NCBI GenBank assembly: GCA_036278755.1
Contig: DASUKL010000084.1
Span: forward strand, 1-28,869
Direction of reading: 5' to 3'
Length of the DNA stretch: 28,869 nt
Source of the DNA: DASUKL01 sp036278755
GTDB lineage: Bacteria; Chloroflexota; Limnocylindria; Limnocylindrales; CSP1-4
Shown one piece after another: positions 14,322 through 21,743 of this stretch (the stretch's first letter is position 1; the number at the start of each line of letters is the position of its first letter). Below the pieces are notes generated by a model that saw nothing but the letters and a program-made list of their open reading frames with translations, was not told the origin of the DNA and did not search any database. The position numbers were made by a program, and so were the translations under genes.

Positions 14322-15982
14322 CGCTCGGCGAACGCCGGCTCGGCCGCCGCGAGGCCGGTCGTCCCGAGGACGACCTGGGCGGGGCCGGTGTCGGAACCGA
14401 TGAGGCGCCAGGGGTCCGGCGGCACGTAGGGCGGCCGGGCCAGGAACGCCTGGGGCGGGCCGTCGAACACGCAGCGTCCCCCGTCGAGGGCCAGGACGCG
14501 GTCGCAGCGCGGCAGGAGCCGGGGATCGTGGGTCGCCAGGAGCTGCGCCTGGCCCTCCGCCCGGCCCTCGTCGAGCAGGTCGAGCACGGCCTCGGCGTTG
14601 GCCCGGTCGAGGCCGAAGGTCGGCTCGTCGAGGAGGAGGAGCTGCGGCCGGCGAACGGCCAGGGCGGCCAGGCTCAGGCGGCGCTGCTCGCCCTGGCTGA
14701 GCTGGAAGGGGCTGGCCTCATCGAGCCCCCGCAGACCGAACCGTTCCAGGGCCGCCCGGATGGCCGCCTCATCCGGCCGGTCCGCGGCCGGTCCCGCAGC
14801 CACCTCGGCCCACACGGTCCGGCCCACGAACCCGATCTCGGGGTCCTGGAAGGCCAGCCCCAGGAGCGCTGGCAGCCGAGCCGAACCGAGTCGTGCGGGG
14901 TCGAGCCCCGGCGCCGATGCCGAAGCCGAAGCCCCGCTCGAGCCGACGATCAGCACCGTCCCCGCCGCCGGACGGATGAGGCCGGCCAGGGCCCCGAGCA
15001 GCGACGACTTGCCGGAGCCGTTGGGCCCCACGAGCCCGATGCGCTCACCGGCTCGAAGCCGCAGATCGAGCCCCGCCAGGGCCAGGCGCCGACCACCGCG
15101 CTCGTCGGGATAGTCGACCGCCACGCCGGCCGCGATGAGCACGTCGCGGCCGGGGGCCGCGGCAGCGGCGAGCATCGCGTGGTCGGCGGCCGCGTCAGCG
15201 GCGAGCACCGCGGCGTCGCTCCCGCCCCGGCTCCCGTCGAGCGCGAGGAGCGCCTTGCGGGCGGCCTCCTCGGCGGGCACCCCGAACCACGTCTGACGGC
15301 CCTGCCCGTCGAGGACGAGGACCAGGTCGGCCAGCGGCCAGACCCGCTCCAGCCGATGCTCGATGACGACGATCGTGTGCCGGCGGCCCTCGGCCAGACG
15401 GGCCAGGTGGCCGAAGATGGCCTCCATGCCCACCGGATCCAGGTTCGCCGTGGGCTCGTCGAGGACCAGCAGCCCGGGGGCCGGGGCGAGGACGCCGGCC
15501 AGGGCCAGGCGCTGTCGCTCGCCGCCCGAGAGCGTGGCCGTGGCCCGCTCCTCGAAGCCGGCCAGGCCCACCGCCGCGAGCGCCTCCGGCACCCGGCTGA
15601 GCATCTCGGCCCTGGGCCAGCCTCGGTTCTCCAGGCCGAAGGCCACCTCGTCGGCGACGCCGGGCATGACCATCTGGCTGTCCGGGTCCTGGAAGACGAT
15701 GCCCACCCGCTCGCCCAGGACGGCCGGCGGTGTGGCCGGCACCTCCAGCTCGCCCACGGAGAGATGGCCCCGCCAGGTCCCGCCCAGGGCATGGGGCACG
15801 ATGCCGGCCAGGGCCCGGGCCAGGGTGCTCTTGCCGGAGCCCGATGGACCCAGGACGAGGAGGACCTGGCCTGGTTCGACCTCGAAGCTGAGGCCATCGA
15901 GGACCGGCCGGGCCCGGTCGCGATAGGTCCAGCCGAAGCCTCCGGCCCGGACCCGGGGCGGGGTCTCGGGCGCCGCGCTCAC
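14318..15982 (-). CDS. ykoD: ECF transporter double ATPase, YkoD-like
   Basis: This 554-residue protein carries two ABC ATPase domains in one chain, as in YkoD. Domain 1 (about 5-240) has Walker A LGPSGSGKST, signature LSGGERQRLALA and Walker B LLVLDEPT. Domain 2 (about 290-525) has Walker A VGPNGSGKSS, a slightly altered signature LSQGEQRRLSLA and Walker B LLLLDEPT. Both Q-loops (FQDPDSQ and FQDPEIG) and H-loop histidines (VIEH and LATHD) are present, so both sites look active. The domains are joined by an Ala-rich linker (about 245-285). GTG 15982 overlaps the ykoE stop as GTGA; the long open frame upstream is the wrong frame over ykoE. Confidence 0.93.
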   Translation of the reverse strand: MSAAPETPPRVRAGGFGWTYRDRARPVLDGLSFEVEPGQVLLVLGPSGSGKSTLARALAGIVPHALGGTWRGHLSVGELEVPATPPAVLGERVGIVFQDPDSQMVMPGVADEVAFGLENRGWPRAEMLSRVPEALAAVGLAGFEERATATLSGGERQRLALAGVLAPAPGLLVLDEPTANLDPVGMEAIFGHLARLAEGRRHTIVVIEHRLERVWPLADLVLVLDGQGRQTWFGVPAEEAARKALLALDGSRGGSDAAVLAADAAADHAMLAAAAAPGRDVLIAAGVAVDYPDERGGRRLALAGLDLRLRAGERIGLVGPNGSGKSSLLGALAGLIRPAAGTVLIVGSSGASASASAPGLDPARLGSARLPALLGLAFQDPEIGFVGRTVWAEVAAGPAADRPDEAAIRAALERFGLRGLDEASPFQLSQGEQRRLSLAALAVRRPQLLLLDEPTFGLDRANAEAVLDLLDEGRAEGQAQLLATHDPRLLPRCDRVLALDGGRCVFDGPPQAFLARPPYVPPDPWRLIGSDTGPAQVVLGTTGLAAAEPAFAER

Positions 15983-16581
15983 CCCGGCTGGGGGAACGAT
16001 TGGAGCACCCCAGCCCGACGGACCGCCCGCACCAGGAGCCAGCCCCCGAGCCCGGCGATGAGGACGCCCGAGACGACATCGACGACGGCGATGGCGAGCT
16101 GGAACTGCGGCCCGAACTGGTCCGAGGGGTAATAGATGACGATGTCGTGGACGGCCTCGCCCACGGCCGCCGCGGCCCCCGCCAGGACGGCCGCGATGAG
16201 GCCCCAGGAGCGGTACATGCCGAAGGCGAAGATCAGCTCCGCACCCGCGCCCTGGACAAAGCCGGAGAGGATGACGTCGAGGCCCCAAGGGCCGCCGAGG
16301 ATGGCCGAGACGATGGCCGCCACGAGCTCGGCGAAGAGCGCCGCACCGGGCTTGCGGATGATCAGCGGGGCGACCACGGCCGGCATGAGCCAGACGCCGC
16401 TGATGATGTACTCGGCCGGCTTCACCGCCTGGAAGACCGGGTCCAGGCCACTCCAGACGTAGGCCCCCCAGAACCAGAAGACGACCCCGAAGACGACACC
16501 CACGATGGCCGCGACGACGATGTCGATGGTCCGCCACCGCTCGGCCGATCGGGCGGCGATGACGTTGGTGGCTCCGCTCAT
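15979..16581 (-). CDS. ykoE: ECF substrate-binding component YkoE (thiamine/hydroxymethylpyrimidine)
   Basis: This 200-residue protein with five or six membrane helices matches YkoE: RWRTIDIVVAAIVGVVFG near the N-terminus, then FWFWGAYVW and GGPWGLDVILSGFVQGAGAE. YkoE is the specificity subunit of the YkoEDC system, which imports thiamine or its HMP precursor. ATG 16581 is preceded by an excellent Shine-Dalgarno sequence (AAGAAGGAG) and overlaps the pyrophosphokinase stop as ATGA. The TPP riboswitch upstream supports the substrate. Confidence 0.92.
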   Translation of the reverse strand: MSGATNVIAARSAERWRTIDIVVAAIVGVVFGVVFWFWGAYVWSGLDPVFQAVKPAEYIISGVWLMPAVVAPLIIRKPGAALFAELVAAIVSAILGGPWGLDVILSGFVQGAGAELIFAFGMYRSWGLIAAVLAGAAAAVGEAVHDIVIYYPSDQFGPQFQLAIAVVDVVSGVLIAGLGGWLLVRAVRRAGVLQSFPQPG

Positions 16582-17294
16582 GACGCTCCTTCTTGTTCGT
16601 TCGATGGATGGGATCCGATGACGGGGTGGGATTCGACGATCAGCAGGCGGCCGGACCGCAGGTCGACCACGGCCCGCTGGGTCAGGCGGACGTTGGAGAG
16701 CCCCCGGCTGGGGCCGCTGGCCAGGGTCTCGTCGTGGAGGGGGAATCGCAGCCCCTCGGTCCGCACCCCGTAGGCCGGGCCACCGAAGGGCAGGAGGCTG
16801 ATCAGGTCGCCCGGGCGGCCGACGAGCTCGGCCCGACCCGGACCGACCAGTAGGCGGAGCCTCGTCGTGGCGTCGAGGAACCAGAGCTCGGGCCCGTCCG
16901 CCCCGCTCAGGGTGGGTAGGTCCAGGAGCCAGACGTTGGCCAGGAGCTGATCGAGACGCTCCCCGCCGAAGGCGCCCAGGACGGCCACCCGCCGGGGCCC
17001 GGCGCGGAGGACCCGCTGGAGGGCCAGCTCGAGGTCGGAGGCCTCCTTGTCCGTCGGCCAGTCCTCGAACGCGACGCCCTCGCCGGCCAGGCGTTCGCGC
17101 TCCGCCGCCGGGAGCGAGTCGCCGTCGCCCACGACAACGTCCGGTCGCAGGCCCAAGGCCCGGGCGGCCAGGGCCCCGCCGTCGGCCGCCACGACCTGCG
17201 CCGGACCGTCGGCCCAGCCCGGCCAAGCGCGGTCCAGGCCGGCCCGATCGGGCGCCGCTCCAGCCGCCACGATGATCGCCAGGTCCCCAGACAC
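16578..17294 (-). CDS. thiN: Thiamine pyrophosphokinase (ThiN-type)
   Basis: This 238-residue cytoplasmic enzyme should convert thiamine and ATP to thiamine pyrophosphate and AMP. Visible motifs are VVAADGGALAARALGLRPDVVVGDGDS (about 35-60), PTDKEASDLELAL (about 77-89), GAFGGERLDQLLANVWLL, and a C-terminal substrate region with GLSNV and RSGRLLIVE. The usual GDFDS or GDLDS reads GDGDS; the Asp residues that bind metal are kept. GTG 17294 is the start, ten bases after GGAGG; the frame upstream runs through the riboswitch and is not coding. It is the first gene after the riboswitch and makes the ligand that would shut the operon down. Confidence 0.92.
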   Translation of the reverse strand: MSGDLAIIVAAGAAPDRAGLDRAWPGWADGPAQVVAADGGALAARALGLRPDVVVGDGDSLPAAERERLAGEGVAFEDWPTDKEASDLELALQRVLRAGPRRVAVLGAFGGERLDQLLANVWLLDLPTLSGADGPELWFLDATTRLRLLVGPGRAELVGRPGDLISLLPFGGPAYGVRTEGLRFPLHDETLASGPSRGLSNVRLTQRAVVDLRSGRLLIVESHPVIGSHPSNEQEGAS

Positions 17295-17301
17295 GAACGA
17301 A

Positions 17302-17335
17302 CGGCCTCCATCTACGTGGGACGGAGGCCGCTCCG
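17302..17335 (-). promoter_or_regulatory. Riboswitch expression platform: two exclusive hairpins over the thiN Shine-Dalgarno
   Basis: In the mRNA, CGGCCTCC (17330-17323) can pair perfectly with GGAGGCCG (17309-17302), which contains the Shine-Dalgarno GGAGG, across a 13-base loop. The same CTCCG can instead pair with CGGAG (17335-17331) just upstream, with a four-base loop. The two pairings exclude each other. The first would hide the ribosome site (OFF) and the second would free it (ON), which points to translational control. Confidence 0.65.
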
Positions 17336-17339
17336 CGTG

Positions 17340-17430
17340 GACTCCCTTCGCCGGTATGGCCCGGATCAGGTTCCAAGGGTCTGCGGGCGGGGCCCGCACT
17401 CTCAGCGCCGCGTGACGCTCCCCTGTCCCA
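17340..17430 (-). ncRNA. TPP riboswitch (THI element)
   Basis: Read on the minus strand, the region contains the conserved THI boxes in order: GGGGAGC, GCTGAGAGTGC, a GC-rich variable stem, ACCCTTGGAACCTGATCCGG, and a terminal CGGCGAAGGGAG. The ends can form the closing stem P1 (GGAC with GTCC). CTGAGA and ACCTGATC form the pyrimidine- and pyrophosphate-sensing cores. It stands directly upstream of thiamine pyrophosphokinase and ykoEDC, which it should repress when TPP is plentiful. Confidence 0.95.
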
Positions 17431-17475
17431 TATCTGACTGGCGCCGATGGTAGCACCGCGCTACCGTGAGAGCCG

Positions 17476-18834
17476 GTGGTCACCGAGGCAGGCAGGGCCG
17501 GCCCGCAGGGGCGCGGATGGGGCTGGTTGGGGGCTCTGACCGCCTACTGGCTGGGCTTGGCCGTGCTGTGGGGCGCCTTGACCACGGTCATCCTGCCGCG
17601 GCTCGTGGAGCAGGCCGTGCCCCCGGCGGTCAAGACGACCGCCCTGGCCCTCATCACCGGCCTGCAGGCCGTCATCGCCATCGTCGTCCAGCCCGTCTCC
17701 GGCGCTGCCAGCGACCGGCTGAGCAGCCGCTGGGGGCGTCGGCGCCCATTGCTGGCCGTCGGCGTGGCCGTCCAGCTGGTCTGCCTGGGGCTGCTGGCCA
17801 TGGCCACGGGATACTGGGCCGTGCTGGGCGCCATGCTCCTCGTCGAGTGCTGGTCGGACGTGGCCCAGGGGCCCTACCAGGGCCTCCTGCCCGACCTCGT
17901 GCCCGCCGGCCAGCGATCGCTCGAGTCGGGGCTCATGGGCGGAGCCACCCTGGCTGGCCAGGTCGTGGGTGTGGCCGCCGCCGGCGTGGCCGTGGCGGCC
18001 GGTCAGACGCAGCTGGCCATCGTCCTCTGCGGCCTGGTCCTGGGCCTCACCACGCTCGTCACGCTGCTTGGCGTGAGCGAACGGGCCGGCCGCCTCGTGT
18101 CCGGTGCCGAACCCGGCTCGGGCCCCCTTGGCGCCGCCGGCTGGCTGCGCCATCTGCTCCACCTCGCCCACTGGGCCGGCCCGCTGCGCCAGGTGGTGGT
18201 CGAGGTCTGGGATCGCGACGTCCTGGAGCGGCGTGACTACGTCTGGCTCCTGGCCGCCCGGCTGCTGATCCTGATGGCCACCGGCACCCTCCAGCCGTTC
18301 GTCTACTTCTACCTCGAGGACTCACTGGGCCTGGGCGGTCAGGCCGCCGTGGCCGTCGCGCCCCTGGCCGGCACCGTGGCCCTCGTGGCCCTCGTCTCGG
18401 CGGTCGTGACCGTGTCGCTCAGCACCCGCCTGGGACTGGTCCGCACGATCAGCCTGAGCGCCATCTCCGGCGCCGTGGGGGCCGCCCTCTTCGCCGTGGC
18501 GCCCAGCTACGCCCTGCTCTTCGTCATCGCCCTGCCCTTCGGGCTGGCCCTGGGCGTCTTCCTCTCGGCCGACTGGGCGCTGCTCGTCGACGTGGTGCCG
18601 CTCGACGAGGCCGGCCGCTACCTGGGCCTCTCCAACACCGTGACCGCCGCGGCCGGGCTCCTCGCGGTGGCCCTCGGCGGGCCGCTGGCGGACCTGATCA
18701 ACGGCTGGCGGTTCGGCTGGGGCTACCGGGCTGTCTTCGTCCTGGCCGCCCTGGAGTTCGCCCTCGGGGCGCTCTGCATGCGCCGCGTGCACGAGCCGGA
18801 GGCCACTCCGGCGACGCCGGTCGGGCCAGGATGA
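17476..18834 (+). CDS. Major facilitator superfamily transporter
   Basis: This 452-residue protein has about twelve hydrophobic helices in two halves, joined by a cytoplasmic loop (about 190-250). After helix 2 it has SDRLSSRWGRRRPLL, the MFS A-motif, in the form common in the sucrose/GPH-like branch (D-R-x-S-x-R-W-G-R-R-R-P). FLSADWALLVDVVPLDEAGRYLGLSN in the second half also fits that branch, whose members move sugars or glycosides with cations. The substrate is unknown. GTG 17476 is chosen at the start of the conserved frame. A TACCGT box at 17462-17467 lies eight bases upstream and could give a nearly leaderless mRNA. Divergent from the riboswitch operon with a gap under 50 bases. Confidence 0.85.
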   Translation: MVTEAGRAGPQGRGWGWLGALTAYWLGLAVLWGALTTVILPRLVEQAVPPAVKTTALALITGLQAVIAIVVQPVSGAASDRLSSRWGRRRPLLAVGVAVQLVCLGLLAMATGYWAVLGAMLLVECWSDVAQGPYQGLLPDLVPAGQRSLESGLMGGATLAGQVVGVAAAGVAVAAGQTQLAIVLCGLVLGLTTLVTLLGVSERAGRLVSGAEPGSGPLGAAGWLRHLLHLAHWAGPLRQVVVEVWDRDVLERRDYVWLLAARLLILMATGTLQPFVYFYLEDSLGLGGQAAVAVAPLAGTVALVALVSAVVTVSLSTRLGLVRTISLSAISGAVGAALFAVAPSYALLFVIALPFGLALGVFLSADWALLVDVVPLDEAGRYLGLSNTVTAAAGLLAVALGGPLADLINGWRFGWGYRAVFVLAALEFALGALCMRRVHEPEATPATPVGPG

Positions 18835-18868
18835 CAGCCCGGATGAGCGACGGCCCCCGGCGACCGCG

Positions 18869-19525
18869 ATGAGCGATCGCTGGCGATCCGCCCCCAGCCG
18901 GCTGCTGGATCCGGTGCTCTCCCTGGCCGAACGCATCGACCGCCGCCGCCGGGGCATCCGAGCCGTCCGCGCCGAGGGCCTCCTGGGCCTCGAGTTGCAG
19001 CGCTGGGGTGGGCCCGAGGTGAGCCTCGAGGACGGCGCTCGGGTCGGTCGCGGCGACCTCATCGGCGAGATGCACGTCCTGGGCGGGCGGGCGACCGAGT
19101 TGGGCCAGCCTGGCTGGCAGGCGCCTGGCCTCCAGGCCGGCCACGCGGACCTCCGAGCCCTGGCCAGCTGGGCCGCGACCCGACCGGCCGCCCTCCGCCC
19201 GGTGGCCTACCACGGCCTGACCATCCACGCCGCCTTCCCCCGCCGCGAGGGCTGGCAGATCAGCCCGCGGCGCCGGACGCTACGAGCCCGGCTGGACGAG
19301 TGGTACATGCGCTGGCTGCTGGCCCGTTGGAGCCGCGAGGGGCGCTCGCGCCTCCAGCGCGGCCACGGGCGGCTCGAGTCGGTCGAGATCTGGCTCTCCG
19401 CGGCCGGCCTGCAGGCCCGCTATGGCCGGCCGCCGGGGTCGACCGATCCGGCTACGGCGCCCGACCCGCGAGACGGACGAGGGCGCCCAGCGACGGAGCG
19501 ATCCAGCGCGCGCCCGCGGCCTTGA
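18869..19525 (+). CDS. YkoP-like domain protein
   Basis: This 218-residue protein has a compact domain (about 30-165) with LLGLELQRWGGPEVSLEDGARVGRGDLIGEMHV, the pattern of small beta hairpin, GD and LH-type motif that I associate with the YkoP-like domain of Bacillus and Chloroflexota proteins. That match is from memory. A conserved-looking WYMRWLLARW helix follows, and the last 30 residues are disordered and lie over the HAD gene on the other strand. There is no signal peptide. ATG 18869 sits in an ATGA that also ends a ten-codon mini-ORF (18843-18872). It follows the MFS gene by 34 bases and is probably co-transcribed with it. Confidence 0.6.
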   Translation: MSDRWRSAPSRLLDPVLSLAERIDRRRRGIRAVRAEGLLGLELQRWGGPEVSLEDGARVGRGDLIGEMHVLGGRATELGQPGWQAPGLQAGHADLRALASWAATRPAALRPVAYHGLTIHAAFPRREGWQISPRRRTLRARLDEWYMRWLLARWSREGRSRLQRGHGRLESVEIWLSAAGLQARYGRPPGSTDPATAPDPRDGRGRPATERSSARPRP

Positions 19526-20153
19526 GCCGCTTCGGTTCGGCCGCCCCCGAGCCGACCCCGATGGGCAGCGCCCCGGCCCGCTTGGCCATGGTCATGTCGT
19601 CGGTCGCATCGCCCACGTAGACCAGGCTGGCCGGCTCCACCCGAAGGTACTTCGCCGCAAGCTGCAGGGGTGCCGGATCCGGCTTCTGGCGCGGGACCGC
19701 GTCGCCATACACGGCCGTCGTGAAGACGTCGGCCAGGCCATTGGCCCGCAGCTCGAGCTCCACCCGGGCCCGATGACCGGCCGTCACGAGGGCCAGGGCC
19801 ACGCCGTTCGCGGCCAGCTCCCGGACCGCCTCCGCGGCACCCTCGACCAGGCTCGGGATCTCGGTCTCGTAGAGCTGGACCCAGCGCCGGTCGGCCGCCG
19901 GCCACGCCTCGCGCGGCAGGCCTACCCGTTGATACGTCTCGTTCCAGGCCGGCGAGTAGTGGGCCCGGAAGTCGCTTTCGCCGAAGGTGATGCCGAACTC
20001 CGAGAAGAGCTGGGTGTAGACGGCCAGGGTGCGGCCCATCGAGTCGAGGATCGTGCCGTCCCAGTCGAAGGCCCAGGCAGCCGCGTCACGCAGATGGCGC
20101 TGCACCTGGCGGGAGGGACGGGATCGGTCGAACAGCCGCATCTCGGCGGCCAT
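19452..20153 (-). CDS. HAD-superfamily phosphatase (PGP/beta-phosphoglucomutase-like)
   Basis: This 233-residue protein has all four HAD motifs: AFDWDGTILDS (about 28-38, nucleophile Asp), LVTAG (about 122-126), the Lys of RQKPDP (about 155-160), and YVGDATDDMTMAKRAG (about 178-193). The helical cap between motifs I and II (about 40-100) is the small C1 cap of phosphoglycolate-phosphatase relatives. The physiological substrate is open. ATG 20153 is divergent from the ybaK-like gene, 45 bases away. Its 3' end overlaps the YkoP-like gene tail to tail by 74 bases. Confidence 0.9.
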   Translation of the reverse strand: MAAEMRLFDRSRPSRQVQRHLRDAAAWAFDWDGTILDSMGRTLAVYTQLFSEFGITFGESDFRAHYSPAWNETYQRVGLPREAWPAADRRWVQLYETEIPSLVEGAAEAVRELAANGVALALVTAGHRARVELELRANGLADVFTTAVYGDAVPRQKPDPAPLQLAAKYLRVEPASLVYVGDATDDMTMAKRAGALPIGVGSGAAEPKRLKAAGARWIAPSLGALVRLAGRAP

Positions 20154-20186
20154 CGTACCCGGCCCCGAGGTGGCCCGAGCGGATGC

Positions 20187-20192
20187 TAGACT
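20187..20192 (+). promoter_or_regulatory. Candidate -10 box (TAGACT) of a leaderless ybaK-like transcript
   Basis: TAGACT is followed by CCGGCC and then the GTG at 20199, placing the transcription start at the start codon. The sequence CTAGACTCCGGCCG nearly equals CTAGCCTCCGGCCG at 22898-22911 upstream of the GGDEF gene. No clear -35 box is present. Confidence 0.5.
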
Positions 20193-20198
20193 CCGGCC

Positions 20199-20891
20199 GT
20201 GCCGGACCTACCCAGCGCTTCCCGCCGCGTCCTCGAGGCGGCCGCTCGCAAGGGCGTGACGATCGAGATCGTCGAATTCCCCGAGAGCACCCACACGGCC
20301 GTGGAGGCGGCGGCGGCCATCGGGGCCGAGGTGGCCCAGATCGTCAAGAGCCTGGTCTTCGTGGCGCCCGAGCCGACGGGCGGCCTGGACCCCATCCTCG
20401 CCCTCACCAGCGGGGTCAACCGCGTCGACATCGGCCGCCTGGCGGCCGTCCTGGGCACCTCCAACCTCCGCCGCGCCAGCGCTGACGAGGCCCGGGCCTT
20501 GACCGGCTTCGTGATCGGCGGCATCCCCCCCTTCGGCCACCCGGAGCCGGTCCGCACGGTGATGGACCCGGACCTCGGCCGCTTCCCCGTGGTGTGGGCC
20601 GCGGCCGGGACGCCCAATGCCGTCTTCTCCGTCCCACCCAAGACGCTGGCCAGCCTGACCAATGCCGTGGTGGCGCCCATCGCCGTCGAGGCCCCGCCAC
20701 GCGTGGCGGTCGGCCCCGGGACCGAGGCCCGGTCCGGTCGCCCGACCGATGGGCGGTCCCTCGACGATCAGGCCACCGATGGGCGGTCCCTCGATGATCA
20801 GACCACCGATGGACAGGCCGCCGCCGAGCACGCCGGGACGGAGGTCGGGCGGTCCGACTCACGCCCGGCCGGAGCCGCTTCCGGCGCCTGA
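20199..20891 (+). CDS. YbaK/ProX-type aminoacyl-tRNA deacylase with repeat-bearing C-terminal tail
   Basis: This 230-residue protein carries a full YbaK/EbsC domain (about 5-165), which hydrolyses mischarged aminoacyl-tRNA such as Cys-tRNA(Pro) or Ala-tRNA(Pro). Key features are THTAVEAAAAIG, the catalytic-type Lys50 in IVKSLVF, and GFVIGGIPPFGH. The last 65 residues are a disordered extension with a ten-residue repeat (TDGRSLDDQA) twice plus a partial third, encoded by the 30-bp tandem repeat. That tail overlaps the next gene in another frame, so it may be kept for the neighbour's start. GTG 20199 follows a TAGACT box. Confidence 0.88.
   Translation: MPDLPSASRRVLEAAARKGVTIEIVEFPESTHTAVEAAAAIGAEVAQIVKSLVFVAPEPTGGLDPILALTSGVNRVDIGRLAAVLGTSNLRRASADEARALTGFVIGGIPPFGHPEPVRTVMDPDLGRFPVVWAAAGTPNAVFSVPPKTLASLTNAVVAPIAVEAPPRVAVGPGTEARSGRPTDGRSLDDQATDGRSLDDQTTDGQAAAEHAGTEVGRSDSRPAGAASGA
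20745..20819 (+). repeat. 30-bp tandem repeat, 2.5 copies, holding the start codons of the next gene
   Basis: Copies lie at 20745-20774 and 20775-20804 (two differences), then half a copy at 20805-20819. Each begins ACCGATGG. In the YbaK frame the unit reads TDGRSLDDQ; in the frame of the propeller gene it gives ATG at 20749, 20779 and 20809, plus one at 20794 inside copy 2. Confidence 0.9.
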
Positions 20892-21459
20892 GCCTGAGGT
20901 CCAGCGCGCGGCCGTCCGCTATCCCGGCGGGCTGTCCGCGCGCCTGCGCTGGGGCGGCAGCGGGCAGGCGGCAGAGGTCTTCGGCATCAGCGAGGGCGGC
21001 GGCAGCCTGATCGACCACGGGCCGCTCGTCGGCCCGGAGCCCGACCGGCTGTGCCGGGCCGAGCTGCGCATCGAGGGCCCGGCCGGCACGTGGACGGCCC
21101 GCTTCGCCTCCCGCATCAGCGATGAGCCCCAGGCCGTCCTGTGGGACACGACCGGCCTGCTCCTGCTGACCTATGGCTTCCACCTCTATGGCCTCGACGC
21201 CCGCAGCGGTGACGTGCGCTGGACGTTCGCCAGCCGGGTGCCGCTGGTGGCCGCCTTCGTCTCCTCGCGCCTGCCCCACGCCATCGCCCAGGGCGAGCTG
21301 GAGACGACGGCCCTCGATGCCCGGGGCGGGGTCGTCTGGCGCCTGCCGCTGAGCGACGTGGTGGCCGAGGCCTCCATGGTCGGCGGGCGCCTCGTGCTGA
21401 CCGGCCTGGGCGGCTCGCTGCTGACCCTCGACCCGCTAACGGGCCGCACCGCGAGCTGA
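20809..21459 (+). CDS. PQQ-like beta-propeller protein overlapping the ybaK-like gene
   Basis: This protein has 216 residues from ATG 20809, or 236 from ATG 20749. A disordered Pro-rich N-terminus (about 1-28) precedes beta-rich repeats typical of PQQ-like propellers: LLLTYGFHLYGLDARSGDVRWTF, TTALDARGGVVWRLPL and LVLTGLGGSLLTLDPLTGR, each ending in the D-x-x-[ST]G-x-x-x-W type turn. There are too few blades for a full propeller, so it may be a partial one or a dimer. No signal peptide is seen. The only in-frame start codons near the domain are the four in the 30-bp repeat, and none has a Shine-Dalgarno sequence, so translation probably depends on ribosomes finishing ybaK (overlap 83-143 bases). 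Confidence 0.72.
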   Translation: MDRPPPSTPGRRSGGPTHARPEPLPAPEPEVQRAAVRYPGGLSARLRWGGSGQAAEVFGISEGGGSLIDHGPLVGPEPDRLCRAELRIEGPAGTWTARFASRISDEPQAVLWDTTGLLLLTYGFHLYGLDARSGDVRWTFASRVPLVAAFVSSRLPHAIAQGELETTALDARGGVVWRLPLSDVVAEASMVGGRLVLTGLGGSLLTLDPLTGRTAS

Positions 21460-21743
21460 AGCGGCCCACTCGGGATCGGCGGCGCGCCGGCGTTCGGCGG
21501 CCTCGAGGCTGTGGATGGGCTGTGGACGGCCGCCCGCAGCGCTCCGGACATGGTGGATAGGTCGTCTTGACCGCTGGCTCCGCGGGGCCGTACGGTGCGA
21601 CCGAGCCCGAAGGGGCCCTGGCGACGCTAACGGCGGAGATGCGCTGTCGACGCCCACGCGTCGTGACCGGTTCCTTCGGGCTCGTGCCTGCCCGTCGGCT
21701 GGTGTCCGGCCCCGCCTCGTGCCTGCCCGCCCCCTCGGCCGCG
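21460..21743. other. Intergenic region, no gene recognised
   Basis: The stretch has two small direct repeats: GGCTGTGGA at 21507 and 21518, and TCGTGCCTGCCCG near 21682 and 21718. Frames crossing it give only Arg/Pro/Ala-rich translations. A GATACT hexamer at 21750-21755 could serve the following gene, but spacing and start choice are unclear. Confidence 0.5.

Noticed and set aside
14276..16132. A 618-codon plus-strand frame
   Set aside because: It is antisense to ykoD. Walker and signature motifs are on the minus strand; the mirror frame is Arg/Gly/Pro-rich.
17449..17465. Inverted repeat GGTAGC-N5-GCTACC between the riboswitch and the MFS gene, considered as an operator
   Set aside because: Six-base arms are short and the right arm overlaps the possible -10 box of the MFS gene. 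There is no second copy in the window to support a regulator site.
20199..21459. One fused YbaK-PQQ protein
   Set aside because: The two domains are in different frames and the YbaK frame has a clear stop at 20889-20891. Overlap with coupled initiation explains the data better than frameshifting, since no slippery sequence was seen.
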